A stretch of DNA of 64,000 bases, from positions 8,964,787-9,028,786 of the forward strand of contig JASKMD010000008.1 of assembly GCA_030144725.1 (NCBI GenBank). The letters run 5' to 3'. Positions 10,179 to 20,512 of this stretch are shown one piece after another (the stretch's first letter is position 1; each line of letters begins with the position of its first letter). The position numbers and the translations under genes were made by a program. This DNA comes from Haematococcus lacustris. Taxonomy: Eukaryota; Chlorophyta; Chlorophyceae; Chlamydomonadales; Haematococcaceae. The notes beneath the pieces were generated by a model that was not told where the DNA came from, searched no databases, and saw only the letters and a list, made by a program, of their open reading frames with translations.

Positions 10179-12138
10179 TCTGAGCAAGAAGTTGTCCTCT
10201 GCTGAGGTCAACTACACCACAGGTGAGCAAGAGATGCTTGCTCTTGTCACCGCATGCAAAGAATGGCGTTGCTACCTTGAAGGTGTGCCATTCACTCTGT
10301 TCACCGACCATAAGCCTTTGATTTCACTGCCTACACAGAAGAATCTGTCTAGGCGTCAGGCTAGGTGGATGGAGCTGCTGTCTAGGTTTGACTTTAAGCT
10401 GGAGTATATTCCTGGCCCTGTCAACCCAGCAGATCCTTTATCCCGGTTAATCACTGGCCCCCAGGAAGGTGCCACTGTGTGTGCAATGCTCACCAGACGG
10501 CAGGCCAAACTTTCCTGTGGGGGGGAGGGAGCTAGTGGTGCTCGAGCCCTTGAGGCCAATGCCCCTGCTGCCGTCACTGCGAAATCCTCCTTAACTCCAG
10601 AGATTACTGAAAATACTGCTGATACAAGCCATAACAGGGACCTCGTTCCCCTGGTCACCTGTACATCTGACACCTCAGTGCACTATCCTGCGGCTCCTGC
10701 CCATCCTCTGGGTTTGTCTGATCAACTCATCCAAGGATACCGGCTTGACCCTGCGTTTAATGCTGAAGCTGATCTGTCCAGCATGTACCAGGACACACAT
10801 GGCCTATGGCGGCTCACTGGTAAGGATAAGGTAGTGGTCCCCAATGACTCTGAGCTGCGCAACCACATTTTGCACGAGATGCATGATGCAGTCTATTCAG
10901 GTCATGTGGGTATCAGCAAAACCCTGGAACGTGTGTCACGTGTGTTTTGGTGGAACACAATGCGTGCTGACGTCAGGTACTATGTGTCCACATGTGATGC
11001 CTGTCAACGTGACAAGGCGTCTACTCTCAAGCCAGGTGGCCTACTCAACCCGTTGTCTATACCTGACTACCGATGGGAGTCTGTGTCCATGGACTTCATT
11101 ACCAAGCTACCCTCTGGGTCACATGGGTATGATGCTATCTGTGTCTTTGTGGACAGGCTCAGCAAGATGGTCCACTTTGTGCCCTGCCGTGAGGACCTTA
11201 AGGCACGCCGTTTTGCACAACTGTTCATTGACCATGTGTACAAACTGCATGGCATGCCTGCTGAGCTGATCTCTGACCGGGGCTCACTGTTCACAAGTGT
11301 GTTCTGGCGTGAGGTCATGAGGCGCTGTGGCTCTAAGCCTGCCCTCTCATCATCTTATCATCCACAGTCTGATGGCCAGACAGAGAGGTATAACCGTGTG
11401 TTAGAAGAGATGCTCAGGCATTACATCTCACCTACTCAATCTGACTGGCCTGACTACTTAGCCTTGGCTGAGTTTGCTGTCAACAACTCGTGGCAGGAGT
11501 CCATCCAGTCCACCCCCTTCCTGGTCAACACAGGTCAGTCTCCTGTGACTGTTGGCCTACGTGATCTGCCTTATGGGGGCCGTTGTCCCTCTGCTCATGC
11601 CTTTACCCGCTGGTGGCAGGATGCTGTTGCCAATGCCAGGAAGTGCATGGCTGCAGCCCAATCCCGTCAGGCTGCCTATGCCAACAAGGCTAGGCGTGAC
11701 GTTGAGTACAAGGTGGGCCAGAAAGTGTTGCTCAGCACCAAGAACCTCAAGCTTCAGCCTGGGAAGGCTCGTAAGCTCATACCTAGGTATGTGGGTCCAT
11801 TTGAGATCCTGCTGCTGGTTGGTGCAGTAGCTGTCAAGCTAGACCTACCTGCCAGCATGAGCCGTCTGCACCCTGTCTTCCATGTGTCACTCATCAAGCC
11901 TTACACTGGCACTGATGTGGGCTTCATGCCACCTCCTGTGACATGGATGGATGAGACCCCTGTGTACTATGTTGAGCGTTTGCTTGACCACAAGGGTGTC
12001 AAAGACAACAAGGCCAGTTTCTACCTGGTGCAGTGGGAGGGCTATGACTCCACTCACAACACCTGGGAGCCCAGGTCCAACCTGACTGACTGTGACAAAG
12101 TCTTGGCTGAATACAATGCTATCCATCATCTTAAGTAA
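10179..12138 (+). CDS. Pol polyprotein, 3' part: RNase H end, integrase, chromodomain
   Basis: Starting at T10179 the frame continues RNase H with the remaining catalytic residues in GEQEMLAL and LFTDHKPL. Next come the integrase zinc-binding HHCC module (HEMHDAVYSGH ... CDACQRD) and the DD-E core (SMDFITKLP, ELISDRGSLF and SDGQTERYNRVLEEML). The GPY/F-like segment is YVGPFEILLLVGAVAVKLDLP. The C-terminal chromodomain is VYYVERLLDHKG ... FYLVQWEGYDSTHNTWEP, ending 12138. The open frame extends upstream to 10075, but that part is Helitron tail. The integrase would insert the cDNA, and the chromodomain likely directs it to methylated-histone chromatin. No frameshift is seen in this half. Confidence 0.93.
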
Positions 12139-12370
12139 GTCTCCTGCATGCATGCTGCCGCGCTGCTGCACTGAGGCACTCTCTTCTCTGTGCTTACAAA
12201 GCCTATGGTTATACGTTACAATTCCCCTATTACAGTTGGTCTCTGACCACACCCAGCTTTGACCTGGCTCTACCTTCATGGTACCCAGTAGCTAACCAAG
12301 TGAGACCTAGGTCTTGCGAGTCTCGGGTTTAACCTGAGGCGGAACGAGGCATCCCCTTGGGTGGGAGGAA
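12139..12370 (+). other. 3' untranslated region and polypurine tract
   Basis: Non-coding sequence between the pol stop and the LTR, ending in a purine-rich run GGGTGGGAGGAA that would prime plus-strand DNA synthesis. Confidence 0.75.
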
Positions 12371-12688
12371 TGTAAGGGCGCGCTCCGCGTAGTCCCTTAG
12401 TGTCGTCTGGGCTGTCGCGGTTAACCCGAGGCAGCTACAGGATAATCGGTCACACCGCATTAGTGTGAGTTGGCAGGTAAAGCCTAGCAGCGTAAGCTGT
12501 GAGGACAGCTGGTTCGATTCCAGGGGGCCCCGTTCTAAGCCCTAGCCTTCTCACGGTAGTGCCTTGTGGCCGACCCTTTCAGTACCCGCACTTCGGTGCC
12601 CTCGCGGCCGGCTCAGTGTTACACATGGTTCAAACGGTCCAGCGTCGCCTTTATAAGGCTGCACGTTACAAGTGAGTGCAAAGTTACA
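12371..12688 (+). repeat. 3' LTR of the chromovirus
   Basis: Begins TGTAAGGGCGCGC directly after the polypurine tract. Three downstream TTACA motifs could give the TGTAA/TTACA terminal inverted repeat, ending at 12623, 12670 or 12688. The later ones keep a TATA-like TTTATAAGG (12650-12658) inside the LTR. A GGTTCGATTCC B-box-like match lies at 12510-12520, but no cloverleaf forms around it. The 3' boundary is uncertain because the 5' LTR is missing. Confidence 0.72.
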
Positions 12689-13629
12689 GCCGTCCTACTA
12701 CCAGGGGTAGGTTTTCTGTTAGTTGGGGGCGCCCGAGTGTCGCCAGCTCCATGGCTGCAGGAAGGCTGACTGTACATGAACACACAGAACATGACCTGCC
12801 TGGCCAAGAACGACGCTGAGCGCACTCGAAAGCACGCTTAGGTGTTTGCATTGATGAAGTCGCTGTCTGCATTGCAGTATGGCTCGGCCACAGCTCTCTC
12901 CACTGATATGCACAAGGGGGTCACCGGGGCAGCTGGCTAATCAAACCCCGGAGCTGCAAGGCAGCGCCCAGCTGTGTGTGCAGCTATAGTCCTCCTAGCT
13001 AGTTTCCCACCGCCCCTGCTGAACACCCTCTGAAAGCCGTCAGCACCTCCCTCCACAGGCCAAGCGGGCAAGCTGTCAGCAGATGTGGGTGGGCCGGCGT
13101 CAGCGCTATCAGGGCCGCATGCCCTCCTGCTTGCGCATGGCGTTTGAGAACAGCCCTTTCCGGTGTCAATCGCTGTCTGAGGAGCTACAGCTGCGGGAGG
13201 CACCGCCCCGGCTATGCAATTCAGATATGGCCAGGCTGTGGATCCACTCCGGCCTGCAGGAGCAGCACAGCACACCATGCCTAGCCTAACGCTGTGCACA
13301 CACCCCGCAGGCTGCCACACACCATGCCACACACCCACTCCTTGCACCCATACACGACTATTGTGATCAGTGCGCCTCATAGTCAGTGTGGCCGTCAGCG
13401 TTACCATTGGCATTTGCATTGCATCACAGCTTTGCATGGCCTATGATTGTCAAGCCAAGCAGCCATACCAGGCTAAGAACGATAACGATGTGAAACCATC
13501 ACCATCACCACCATCATCGACGACAGTGTGGACACAACATGAAATCCAGTCTCCATGCAGGGTCGGGGCATGTTTAGGTGTATGATTAGGCACGTGCAGG
13601 GTGGCTGGGTGCTATGCGCGGCTACACAC
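12689..13629. other. No gene recognised
   Basis: Only short open frames on both strands, without recognisable motifs. Part of it is presumably the 3' untranslated and downstream region of the EF-hand gene on the minus strand. Confidence 0.5.
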
Positions 13630-14338
13630 TCACCACATCTGAGCGCTGATGGTGTCGGTGGCGGGTGCGCTGTCAGGGTCAGTGTCGCAGGTCTCACTGT
13701 CGATGACATAGGTGGCAATGAGGGCCTTCACCTGCTCTGCACTGATGCTCACGCTGTGGGAGGCAAAGGCGGCTGCAATCTCATCGGCCTTCAGCTTGCC
13801 ATCATTGTCAGCGTCATACTCCCTGCCAGCAGGCACCAGCACTTGGGGTTAACCTTGGGTTCTGAGAGGCAACCTTGCCATGCCATCAAGCCGGGCAGAA
13901 CGGGTAAAGGGGGAACCTGGCATCAGAGCCATGCACCTGTTTGTGCTTCAATGACAAGACAGGTCTCCAGGTATGTCCTGTGCAGACTGGACATTGAAGA
14001 CTGGAAGGAGGTGATGGGACGCTGCCTAGGCCCCTCTCTTGGCTTTTACTAGGCCTTTTCCCTAGCCCCAGCCTCCAGGCTAAGGCGATGATGGTGGCGG
14101 TGGCCATACTTAGCATAAGCCATGGGCAACATGGTGCCTGAGGAGGGAAGGGAGGGGAGCTACACATGGCTGGAGGGGTGGTGGTACAGGCTGCTGCTAC
14201 GAGGTGACACAAATTGCAAGGACAGCTTTCTGGCTTCACAGAGGAGACCCAGTCTGCCCTGACCCACTTGAACAGGTGGTGCAGGGGATCACCAGAGGTG
14301 GAGTAACGCCTGCGTGCCCACAGGGCCGCCGCAAACTC
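13630..14338 (-). CDS. EF-hand calcium-binding protein, last two exons
   Basis: Two minus-strand exons join in phase. Exon 14338-14268 follows an AG acceptor (CTTGCAG) and codes EFAAALWARRRYSTSGD PLHHLF. The intron is 14267-13823 (445 bp, GTGGGT...GGCAG). Exon 13822-13630 starts by completing a Lys codon, then codes EYDADNDGKLKADEI. The loop DADNDGKLKADE is a canonical EF-hand, with Asp at positions 1, 3 and 5, Gly at 6, hydrophobic at 8 and Glu at 12. The chain continues AAAFASHSVSISAEQVKALI and ends DTISAQMW-stop. EF-hands usually pair, so a partner hand should lie in upstream exons (above 14338), which I could not identify. It would bind calcium; the target is unknown. Without the earlier exons I cannot name the family. 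Confidence 0.75.
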
Positions 14339-15420
14339 CTGCAAGCAGCCCCAGCAGGGCGCCAGCAGGGCAAAGGATACTCAACCAATGGCTGCAGAAC
14401 TATTTTCCTAAACCCATTCTTAGACTCCCTTCGCAGCCTGAGCCACAGCTGACAGGGCGGCTGCAATGCAAATTAAGCCCAGCACATGAGAGGAACACTT
14501 CATCCAGCATGTACATGATCGTTGCAGCCGTTGTGAGCCTGCTTTGCTGACCTACCTACCCAGGTGTAGAGGGCGGCTGGCAGGTGAGGCCCATCAGGCA
14601 GACACCCCATCACACCTGGCACTACCCCAGTGTGCGTGGGAGGAGGCTGGTGTGTGCAGCATTGATGGGAGTGAGGTGTGCACAATGTTGCCTCAGCCAC
14701 ATACCTGCAACCCTGGCACCCGCATTGCACTAGGCTTGGCAGCTTCAAAGGCCAACATGTAAGCATCATGTGTGACATCACGCTCTTCTTCGACACCTGC
14801 GCCATGCAGCACTACCATGCAGTATGTATAGGTGTGCTGTCATAGCCTTGTAGGTCCTGGCAAGGTCAGGCATTAAGCCAGTGCTCAAGGATGCAGTGAT
14901 GCCTGCTGCGGCCAGTTCAGACGAGGTTTGCTAACCGGGATAGTAAGCTTGATATGACGGTGTCGGGCGCCGTGGGAGAGTCCCCAAGCTTTCTTCGTTG
15001 TTGATACCGCTGGCCACATTTCCACCTTCTGCGTGTACGCTGTGGGGTCGGGGGGTAGCTGCGGTCCGGCTAGGCTTCTGGGGGGCCGCAGCGAGTCTTT
15101 GTCCCATCATTATGCCAGCCATAGCACGCTGTGCCTAATGCGTCCGCGACTATGAGCTGTGCCGAGATATTTGCCAAGTTTTCCTGTACCCCTATCGCAG
15201 CGCAGCACTGGGGTCTGCAGTTGAAGTCAGACGCTTGATCTATCGGTTGTGTTGTGGCTGTCGATAGCGACCGACGATAGCAACAGTTTCTTTGCATGTG
15301 CGGATGCATGAGCCTTGAAACCCTTGTAAAACCCAACCTTGCTTGCCAGTTGCCACCCATGTAAGTGCATTAGTGCAAGAACTAGCAAGAGCTCTACCCT
15401 ACTCTATAGCTCTTACTCAC
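14339..15420. other. Unassigned; likely upstream introns/exons of the EF-hand gene
   Basis: No open frame here has a recognisable motif. One or more small 5' exons of the minus-strand EF-hand gene are expected in or beyond this stretch, but I cannot place them. The right-hand end (15370-15420) belongs to the 3' flank of the Fanzor copy. Confidence 0.4.
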
Positions 15421-15426
15421 ACACAT

Positions 15427-15441
15427 CCCCTTTGTGAGGGG
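15427..15441 (-). ncRNA. Candidate 3' hairpin of the Fanzor copy (possible guide-RNA end)
   Basis: Downstream of the Fanzor stop, the minus strand reads CCCCT CACAA AGGGG, then GATGTGTGTGAGTAAGAG. The same hairpin and the following GTGTGTG stretch recur after another Fanzor C-terminus at 18097-18125. Family knowledge: TnpB and Fanzor guide RNAs derive from the 3' end of the gene and the flank beyond. RNA status here is inferred. Confidence 0.4.
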
Positions 15442-15481
15442 TTTGGTATCTTGTTTTCTTGGGTTGTATTGCTGTAGCTGG

Positions 15482-16648
15482 CTATCGCCGCCACTTGCGC
15501 CGCCACTTACGCAGCAGGGCCTTGTCACGCAAGTACACCCACTCCTGGCCTGGCCTGCCTGGCTTTGGCATGGCTGGGCGGCCATCCCAGTAGCACAGCT
15601 CAGTGGGGCGTGGGCCTGGGCCGACTGCACAGCGGCGGATGTTCAGCGCGGCTGACACGTCCCGGTCGTAGAACCTGCACATGGGTGTGGGAGGTGCATG
15701 AAGTCAAGTCATGTGTCATGTGTCATGTGTCGTTTCATGTGGGATATGTTGCAGCCATGCAGGCCAGTGCTACAGTGTCAGGCCAGTGCTTACCTGATGT
15801 TGTTGCTTGTTGAGCACATCAAGCCCCTGACTTGGGATCGCTTCGCCTTGCTGTACACTGGCCGCAGCCACCTGCATGGACACATGGGGCAATGCACATT
15901 TGTAAGGTTTTTCCTTACCTTCCCAATCTTGACCCTACCCTGCCACCTTGACTTCACCACCTCCCAGCACTACCCTGACCCTCCCCCACTGACCATCACC
16001 CACTGACCCTCTCACCTGAAAGACTCTGGCGGCTGTCCTGGGAGGGCCTCACTGGGGTGGCTGTAGGCTGAGCTGACCCGGCTGGTGCGGAACTCATCCA
16101 CCAGCACCACACGCCCTGCCCCGAACTGCCTGACAGCCTCCTTCCGCATCTGGCTGACTGGGACACCCCTGCAGCCAAGGCTGCCGCTGCCACTGAAGCC
16201 AGCAGCCCCATAGGCCAGGGCCACGATGCGGTCCGGCCACCGCTGCTTGGCCTGCTTGATGAGCTGCAGGTATGGCTGCCTGGGAAACTGGGATGTCTGT
16301 GTACACGGGCTGGTCGTGCAGGCCGAGCGGGTCGGCTACGTGAATGGTAAACAAGCCGCGCACGAGTAAGCCAAACAGCAGGCTGGCGAGCACCGCCCGC
16401 TCGCTGATGGCCTCCACTCGTGGCTGCACCGCGTCGTCCAGGAAGGCATCCCTAAGTTCTTGCGGCAAGTGGTCGATGAGGTGGGCTATCTTACACTTCC
16501 TGCCGTGGTATGTGTTGTCCCTATCGCGGGCAGCGCGGGCCTCTCCGGAAACCTTTCTATTTCGCTGTGCCTCGGTGAGGTCCGGCTGTAGTGCCTCGTC
16601 GCGGTCCTCAATGCTACTGTCCGGGTCCTCCGGCACTAGTCTAGGCAC
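15482..16648 (-). pseudogene. Fanzor (eukaryotic TnpB-like) nuclease, intron-containing, RuvC-I missing
   Basis: Minus-strand exons 16263-16016, 15871-15794 and 15674-15482 join in phase across introns of 144 and 119 bp (GT-AG). They code QAKQRWPDRIVALAYGAAGF, then [15 protein letters not shown] (RuvC-II region with its Glu), RPVYSKAKRSQVRGLMCS, and FYDRDVSAALNIRRC (RuvC-III Asp), ending RKWRRKWRR-stop. An upstream open frame to 16648 (LDDAVQPRVEAISERAVLAS) may be the N-terminal domain, but its splice to 16263 is unclear. No RuvC-I motif (DPG type) is seen between, so the catalytic triad looks incomplete. The first zinc-ribbon Cys pair of TnpB reads as Ser here. Fanzors are RNA-guided DNA endonucleases carried by transposons. 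Confidence 0.72.
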
Positions 16649-16709
16649 GGTTCGTCTTTTTTACTTAGCCATAGAAAACAGCAACGTAAATAGAGCATGA
16701 CTAGGGTGC

Positions 16710-17580
16710 GTCAATCTATATTAGATCTATATTAGACGACCTAATATAATACGGGTCTAATACGCACCTAATATTAGACGGCAAGAGCAGGTTCCCACCG
16801 GGGTTCAAATCGCGGGGATCTCAGTAGGTTGTTCATTTGCGCCAAGCTGTGTGTTTCGCCTGTGAGGCTTGCTCAACCCCTAAACAACGGTTGTTGACAC
16901 GTGCATCTGAAGGCCATGCTGGGCGATGGATGGGTGGCAGATGGGTGGGTGGCAGAGATTATTTTCGAAGGTCAGGCCCAATGCTGACCAGTTGCGCTCT
17001 GCCGCAGCTGTCGTATTGTTACTATCGGGCTGTGAGGTCCCAGAGATCGCGGCGTACGCTGATGTCCGCTGTGACAGTCTTCATAAAGTTGTTAAAGTAG
17101 TTATAGTTGTCCTCATCAATGCGCCACTTGCCAACGAGTGCCGTATGTAGTGTGCATCGCAGCGGATGCTGCCTCTCAGTTTGAGTCAAATTTTATAGGC
17201 GCCCTCATTGTTCTCTGCACGCGGGCATCGCTTGCAGAATGCTTTGGCGATGCCCTCCACGAACTCAAAGGCCCAAGTTGCGGTGAACTTGCGAGCCTGG
17301 ACTTTCAACATCACCACAGACGTGTCAGTATTCTTGCCATTGTACTTCTGTTGTCTGATTGCGGCCATCGCCGCTTGGCTGCCAATGCAGCTGCCGGCCT
17401 GCCTGCCGGCTGGAAGTGACAATGTGACGCGCTTGCACTTGCGACCAGTGCGCTAGGGTCGCACGGCTGCACTCACAACGCCCAGGATCAAACATCGTCA
17501 TCTAATACGCATATTAGATCTAATACCGGCCGGATTAGATCTAATATAATCTAATACCTAATATTAGGCGGGGGGAGCCG
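16710..17580 (-). mobile_element. hAT transposon remnant with palindromic subterminal clusters
   Basis: Two AT-rich clusters, 16720-16785 and 17500-17572, share TCTAATACGCA and TATTAGATCTAATA (a perfect 14-bp palindrome). They flank minus-strand coding remnants of a hAT transposase C-terminus: TAAAERNWSALGLTFENNL around 17010-16955, with a matching upstream segment at 17422-17186. The clusters may be the subterminal/terminal repeats of the element. The coding part is broken and lacks the N-terminal zinc finger and catalytic residues. Compare the better hAT copy at 47208-47745. Confidence 0.6.
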
Positions 17581-17959
17581 CGCCCTAAGCATGACCCGGT
17601 TTGTTAACCCAAAGCTAACATGGGTTAACCAAGTTAACCAATCAATGACAGGCAACCACAAGCTGCCTGTGGGTGACTGCAGGGTGGCAGTCAGGGTTTA
17701 TGCTGCCGTAAGAGCTTCATTTGTCGTTACCGCCTCTGCTCCTCCGCCTGCTATCGCAGATCGACGCGCTGTTGGGTGGCAACCTGGCGCCTCATTCGCC
17801 ACTCATGATGCGGCGGCTCCCGGGCGGGTTTCCGCCACCGCTTCTGCGCCAGCACGCGCTGGGCGTCGTTATTCGTCCCTCGCCATCATTCATGCCGTCT
17901 TCGAGCACGAATGGCTGCCGCATTGGCGATGCGCACGTATTCCTACTTCGCCTTTCACC

Positions 17960-18046
17960 GCAGGCAGGATGACATGTTGGCCGCGTTGAACATTCGCCGC
18001 TGTGCTGTCGGCCGAGGGCAGCGCCCCACTGAGCTGTACCATTGAG
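17960..18046 (+). pseudogene. Fanzor C-terminal fragment
   Basis: The plus-strand frame reads DDMLAALNIRRCAVGRGQRP TELYH-stop, clearly related to the RuvC-III end of the 15.5-kb copy (DRDVSAALNIRRCAVGPGPRP). The RuvC-III Asp context is altered (D-D-M for D-R-D-V). Further upstream I see no coherent remainder. It lies in the opposite orientation to the 15.5-kb copy. Confidence 0.65.
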
Positions 18047-18096
18047 CGTACAACCCCCAACGCAGTCGTCAACCCCAACTAAACAAAATAATACAT

Positions 18097-18125
18097 CCCT
18101 CGCAAAGGGGAGGTGTGTGGGTTGG
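18097..18125 (+). ncRNA. Candidate 3' hairpin block after the Fanzor fragment
   Basis: CCCT CGCAA AGGG, then GAGGTGTGTGGGTTGGAG, matches the block downstream of the minus-strand Fanzor (15427-15441 and beyond). The stretch GCTCTAGTCAGGGTAGACAA that follows is also shared. Two copies keep this non-coding block while the coding parts decay. RNA function is an inference. Confidence 0.4.
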
Positions 18126-18129
18126 AGCT

Positions 18130-20400
18130 CTAGTCAGGGTAGACAAGCAAGCCAAAAAAGGCCCATTTTTCGGACGGACCTAACTAACTCTATACACCGC
18201 CTCACAATGTAAGATTGGCACGCCTTGACGCAGCGCCGCGCACGTTAGCATCGGCTCAGAGGAACAGGCCTATGGTGATCGGCTGGTCCGCGACCCAGTC
18301 CAATGTTCGGGGGCCCCTACCAGCACACAATACTAGGAGCGCTCCATCGCTCTTATTTGCGCCCTAAAGTATGTGTGCTGATGCGGCGATGTCCTCGGCG
18401 ATGTCCAGGTGCCTACTGGGTGTCTACAGTGTGTGCTACATGCTCCCTGCTAGAGGCTTGTCTCATGGCCGGGTTGAGGGGGTACGCCGTGAGGCTTTGG
18501 GCCTGAAACTTCTTCAGCAGCTAGCTGTACCACACACTCACACCCTGGCGCTGACTCGACCTCATCGTGCATCAGCTCGGTCAATGGCGAGTCGTGCTGT
18601 GGGACACACTGCCAAAACCTTCAAGTGTATGTCAAAAGTGCCGAATGCCTTGCAATGACGACCAGGGTGACCGCATCGGATACATCCATCAGAATTTTAG
18701 CTGAGCCTCCAAATTGACACGTATGCTAGCAGTACTCGGGTAAAACATGAAAACCAGCTAAAATTTGACCATGCCAGGGGCCTTTTCTGGAAAATGAACG
18801 CGTTTCCGCCCGCCAAAGCTATACGTCAGGTCCCACAAGGTCTCTTTGGCGAAATGTACCGTGATCCATTTGATGCCGCGCTTACACAGCCGTGATCAGC
18901 GAGCCTTCCCGATATGCCTACTGCATCAAAGGGCCTGCACGGCCTGGGCGCCCACCAACCTCGACAAGTGTCCAGGTGGCAAGGTTACTGTAGATGGCTG
19001 CGGCGTTCATTCTAAAGCGGGTGCCAGTAGGTACGATCTACAACAGCGCTAGCGCGAGGGCCGGCGGTTATGTTCGGTAACCGGGTGGCTTGCATCTCGC
19101 ATCGGGCTGTCGCATCTCGCTCGCAACATGCCTAAGCTCTGCTCCTCCAGCTGCTGTGGGGTGCTCTCGGCATCTGTGTCGACAACCGGCAAGGGATCAA
19201 GAACTTGGATGTGAACGGTGGTGCCCTGATGGCAGGCCATGCCATGGGCGTAGGGGGGTGGGGGGCTGTGGGGTGGTGTACAAAGGCAAACCGTCTCAGA
19301 TAGACCGGACTGATATACTTGAACCGACTGATTACGTCTCTGCCACACCAGGTATTGTTACATTTTTTACACCAACATTACCATCAACTCTACTCAACCT
19401 CACATCCCAAACAGGTCAGGGTCCTGCCGGCCTGCGATGGTGATGCACCGCTGTCCTGCCCTTCTGGTGTAGGGTTAGGGGGGGGGGGGGCAGCGGCGCC
19501 TGAGTAAGGGCCCGGTGCAACAGCAACGGGTGGGGCAGCCGGTGGCAGTGCATGGGCCGTGGGGGGGGGGGGCAGCAACATGGGGGTGAGAGACGGCAGC
19601 TGCCAAGGGCATGAAGCCGCCCTGGGGTGGCCTGATGCTGCCATGCTACTGTGCGCTGCTGCTGCAGCTGACCTGCATGGGGGGGGGGCTGGGGGGGGGG
19701 GCAGAGGGGGGGGGGGGGGGCGTGTGGGGCAGCTGCCCTGTTGAGGGTGCGCTGCCGCAGCTGCCCTGTGCTGCTCACCTGCTGGGGTGGGGGGGGGGGG
19801 GGCAGTGGGTGCCTGACTATGGGCAACCATGAACTATGGGCCGTGGGTGCGGGGCAGCAACAGCAAGGATTGGGGCAGCCCTGCTCCTGCTGGGTGCGCT
19901 GCCACTGCGTGGGCGATGCTGCTGCTGCCCTGTGCGGCTAAACCTGCATGACATGGTGGGGGGGAGGGGTGGGGTAGGGGGTGTGGGTGTGGGGCAGCGG
20001 GCGGCAGGGTGTGAGGCAGCGGCAACCCCCACCCCCACTGCCCCACCCTCACCACCACCCTCTGCTGTCCCACCCCCCCTTGCCCCACCCCCACTCAGCT
20101 AGGCCAGCATTACAGGGCAGCAGCAGCAGCGCAGCCCAGGGGGTGTGGGGGTGGGGCAGTGAGGGGTGGGGGGTGAGGGTGGGGCAGCGGGGGTGGGGCA
20201 ACAGCTGCCAAGGGTATGGGGCAGCTGCCCTGTTGCCCTTCTGCTGTTGCCCTGCTGCGCTGCGCTGCGGTGCGCTGCTGCTGCAGGTGCACTGTGCTGC
20301 TGCCCTGCCAGGGGGAGGCTGTGGGGCATAGGCTGTGGGGCAGAGGGGGTAGAGGGAGCAGGGAACAGATCAGGGAACAGCAAGGGCCGCAGAAGCCTTA
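18130..20400. other. Unassigned; poly-G and CTG-rich low complexity from 19470 to 20350
   Basis: No gene recognised. From about 19470 there are many G runs of 8-12 bases (for example 19480-19490, 19561-19571, 19680-19720, 19788-19802) mixed with GCTGCTGC blocks and GGGGTGGGG. All long frames there are shadows of the simple sequence. Confidence 0.6.
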
Positions 20401-20401
20401 C

Positions 20402-20512
20402 CTTCAGCCGGTTTGCGAAGCCGGCCATGCGTGTCCACGGGGCAAGGCCAGCTGCAACCCGACCTGCCATAATCGCCGATCCTTTCTTACTACGCTGGCC
20501 GCGTCGGCCCAT
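20402..20512 (-). CDS. Possible first exon, basic N-terminus
   Basis: The minus-strand ATG at 20512 opens 37 codons (MGRRGQRSKKGSAIMAGRVA ending in NRLK), followed by a good donor (AAG then GTAAGG). The sequence is Arg/Lys-rich and could be a nuclear or organelle targeting segment. The downstream exons would lie in the poly-G region and are not identified. This is a weak call based on composition and splice site only. Confidence 0.25.

Larger units (their letters stand above)
1375..12688 (+). mobile_element. Ty3/Gypsy chromovirus, 5'-truncated, split by a Helitron
   Basis: The order gag-like, protease, RT, RNase H, integrase, chromodomain is that of Ty3/Gypsy chromoviruses, which are common in plants and algae. 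The chromodomain at the end of pol is the family hallmark. A purine-rich tract (GGGTGGGAGGAA, ending at 12370) is followed directly by a 3' LTR starting TGTAA. No 5' LTR is found upstream of the gag remnant, and gag itself is broken. A 6,420-bp Helitron interrupts RNase H. Outside that insertion and the region before 2063, the pol frames are open over long stretches, so the element is fairly young even though this copy cannot move on its own. Confidence 0.9.

Noticed and set aside
12460..12530. tRNA gene with B box GGTTCGATTCC
   Set aside because: The T-arm-like part fits, but there is no A box or acceptor stem, and it lies inside the LTR. Similar B-box matches at 46850 and 16797 also lack a cloverleaf.
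12937..13437. 166-codon minus-strand frame as a gene
   Set aside because: Composition and lack of any motif or splice context; likely chance in GC-rich DNA.
19430..20350. Plus- and minus-strand frames of 60-150 codons in the poly-G region
   Set aside because: All derive from runs of G and CTG repeats; no domain and no consistent splice signals.
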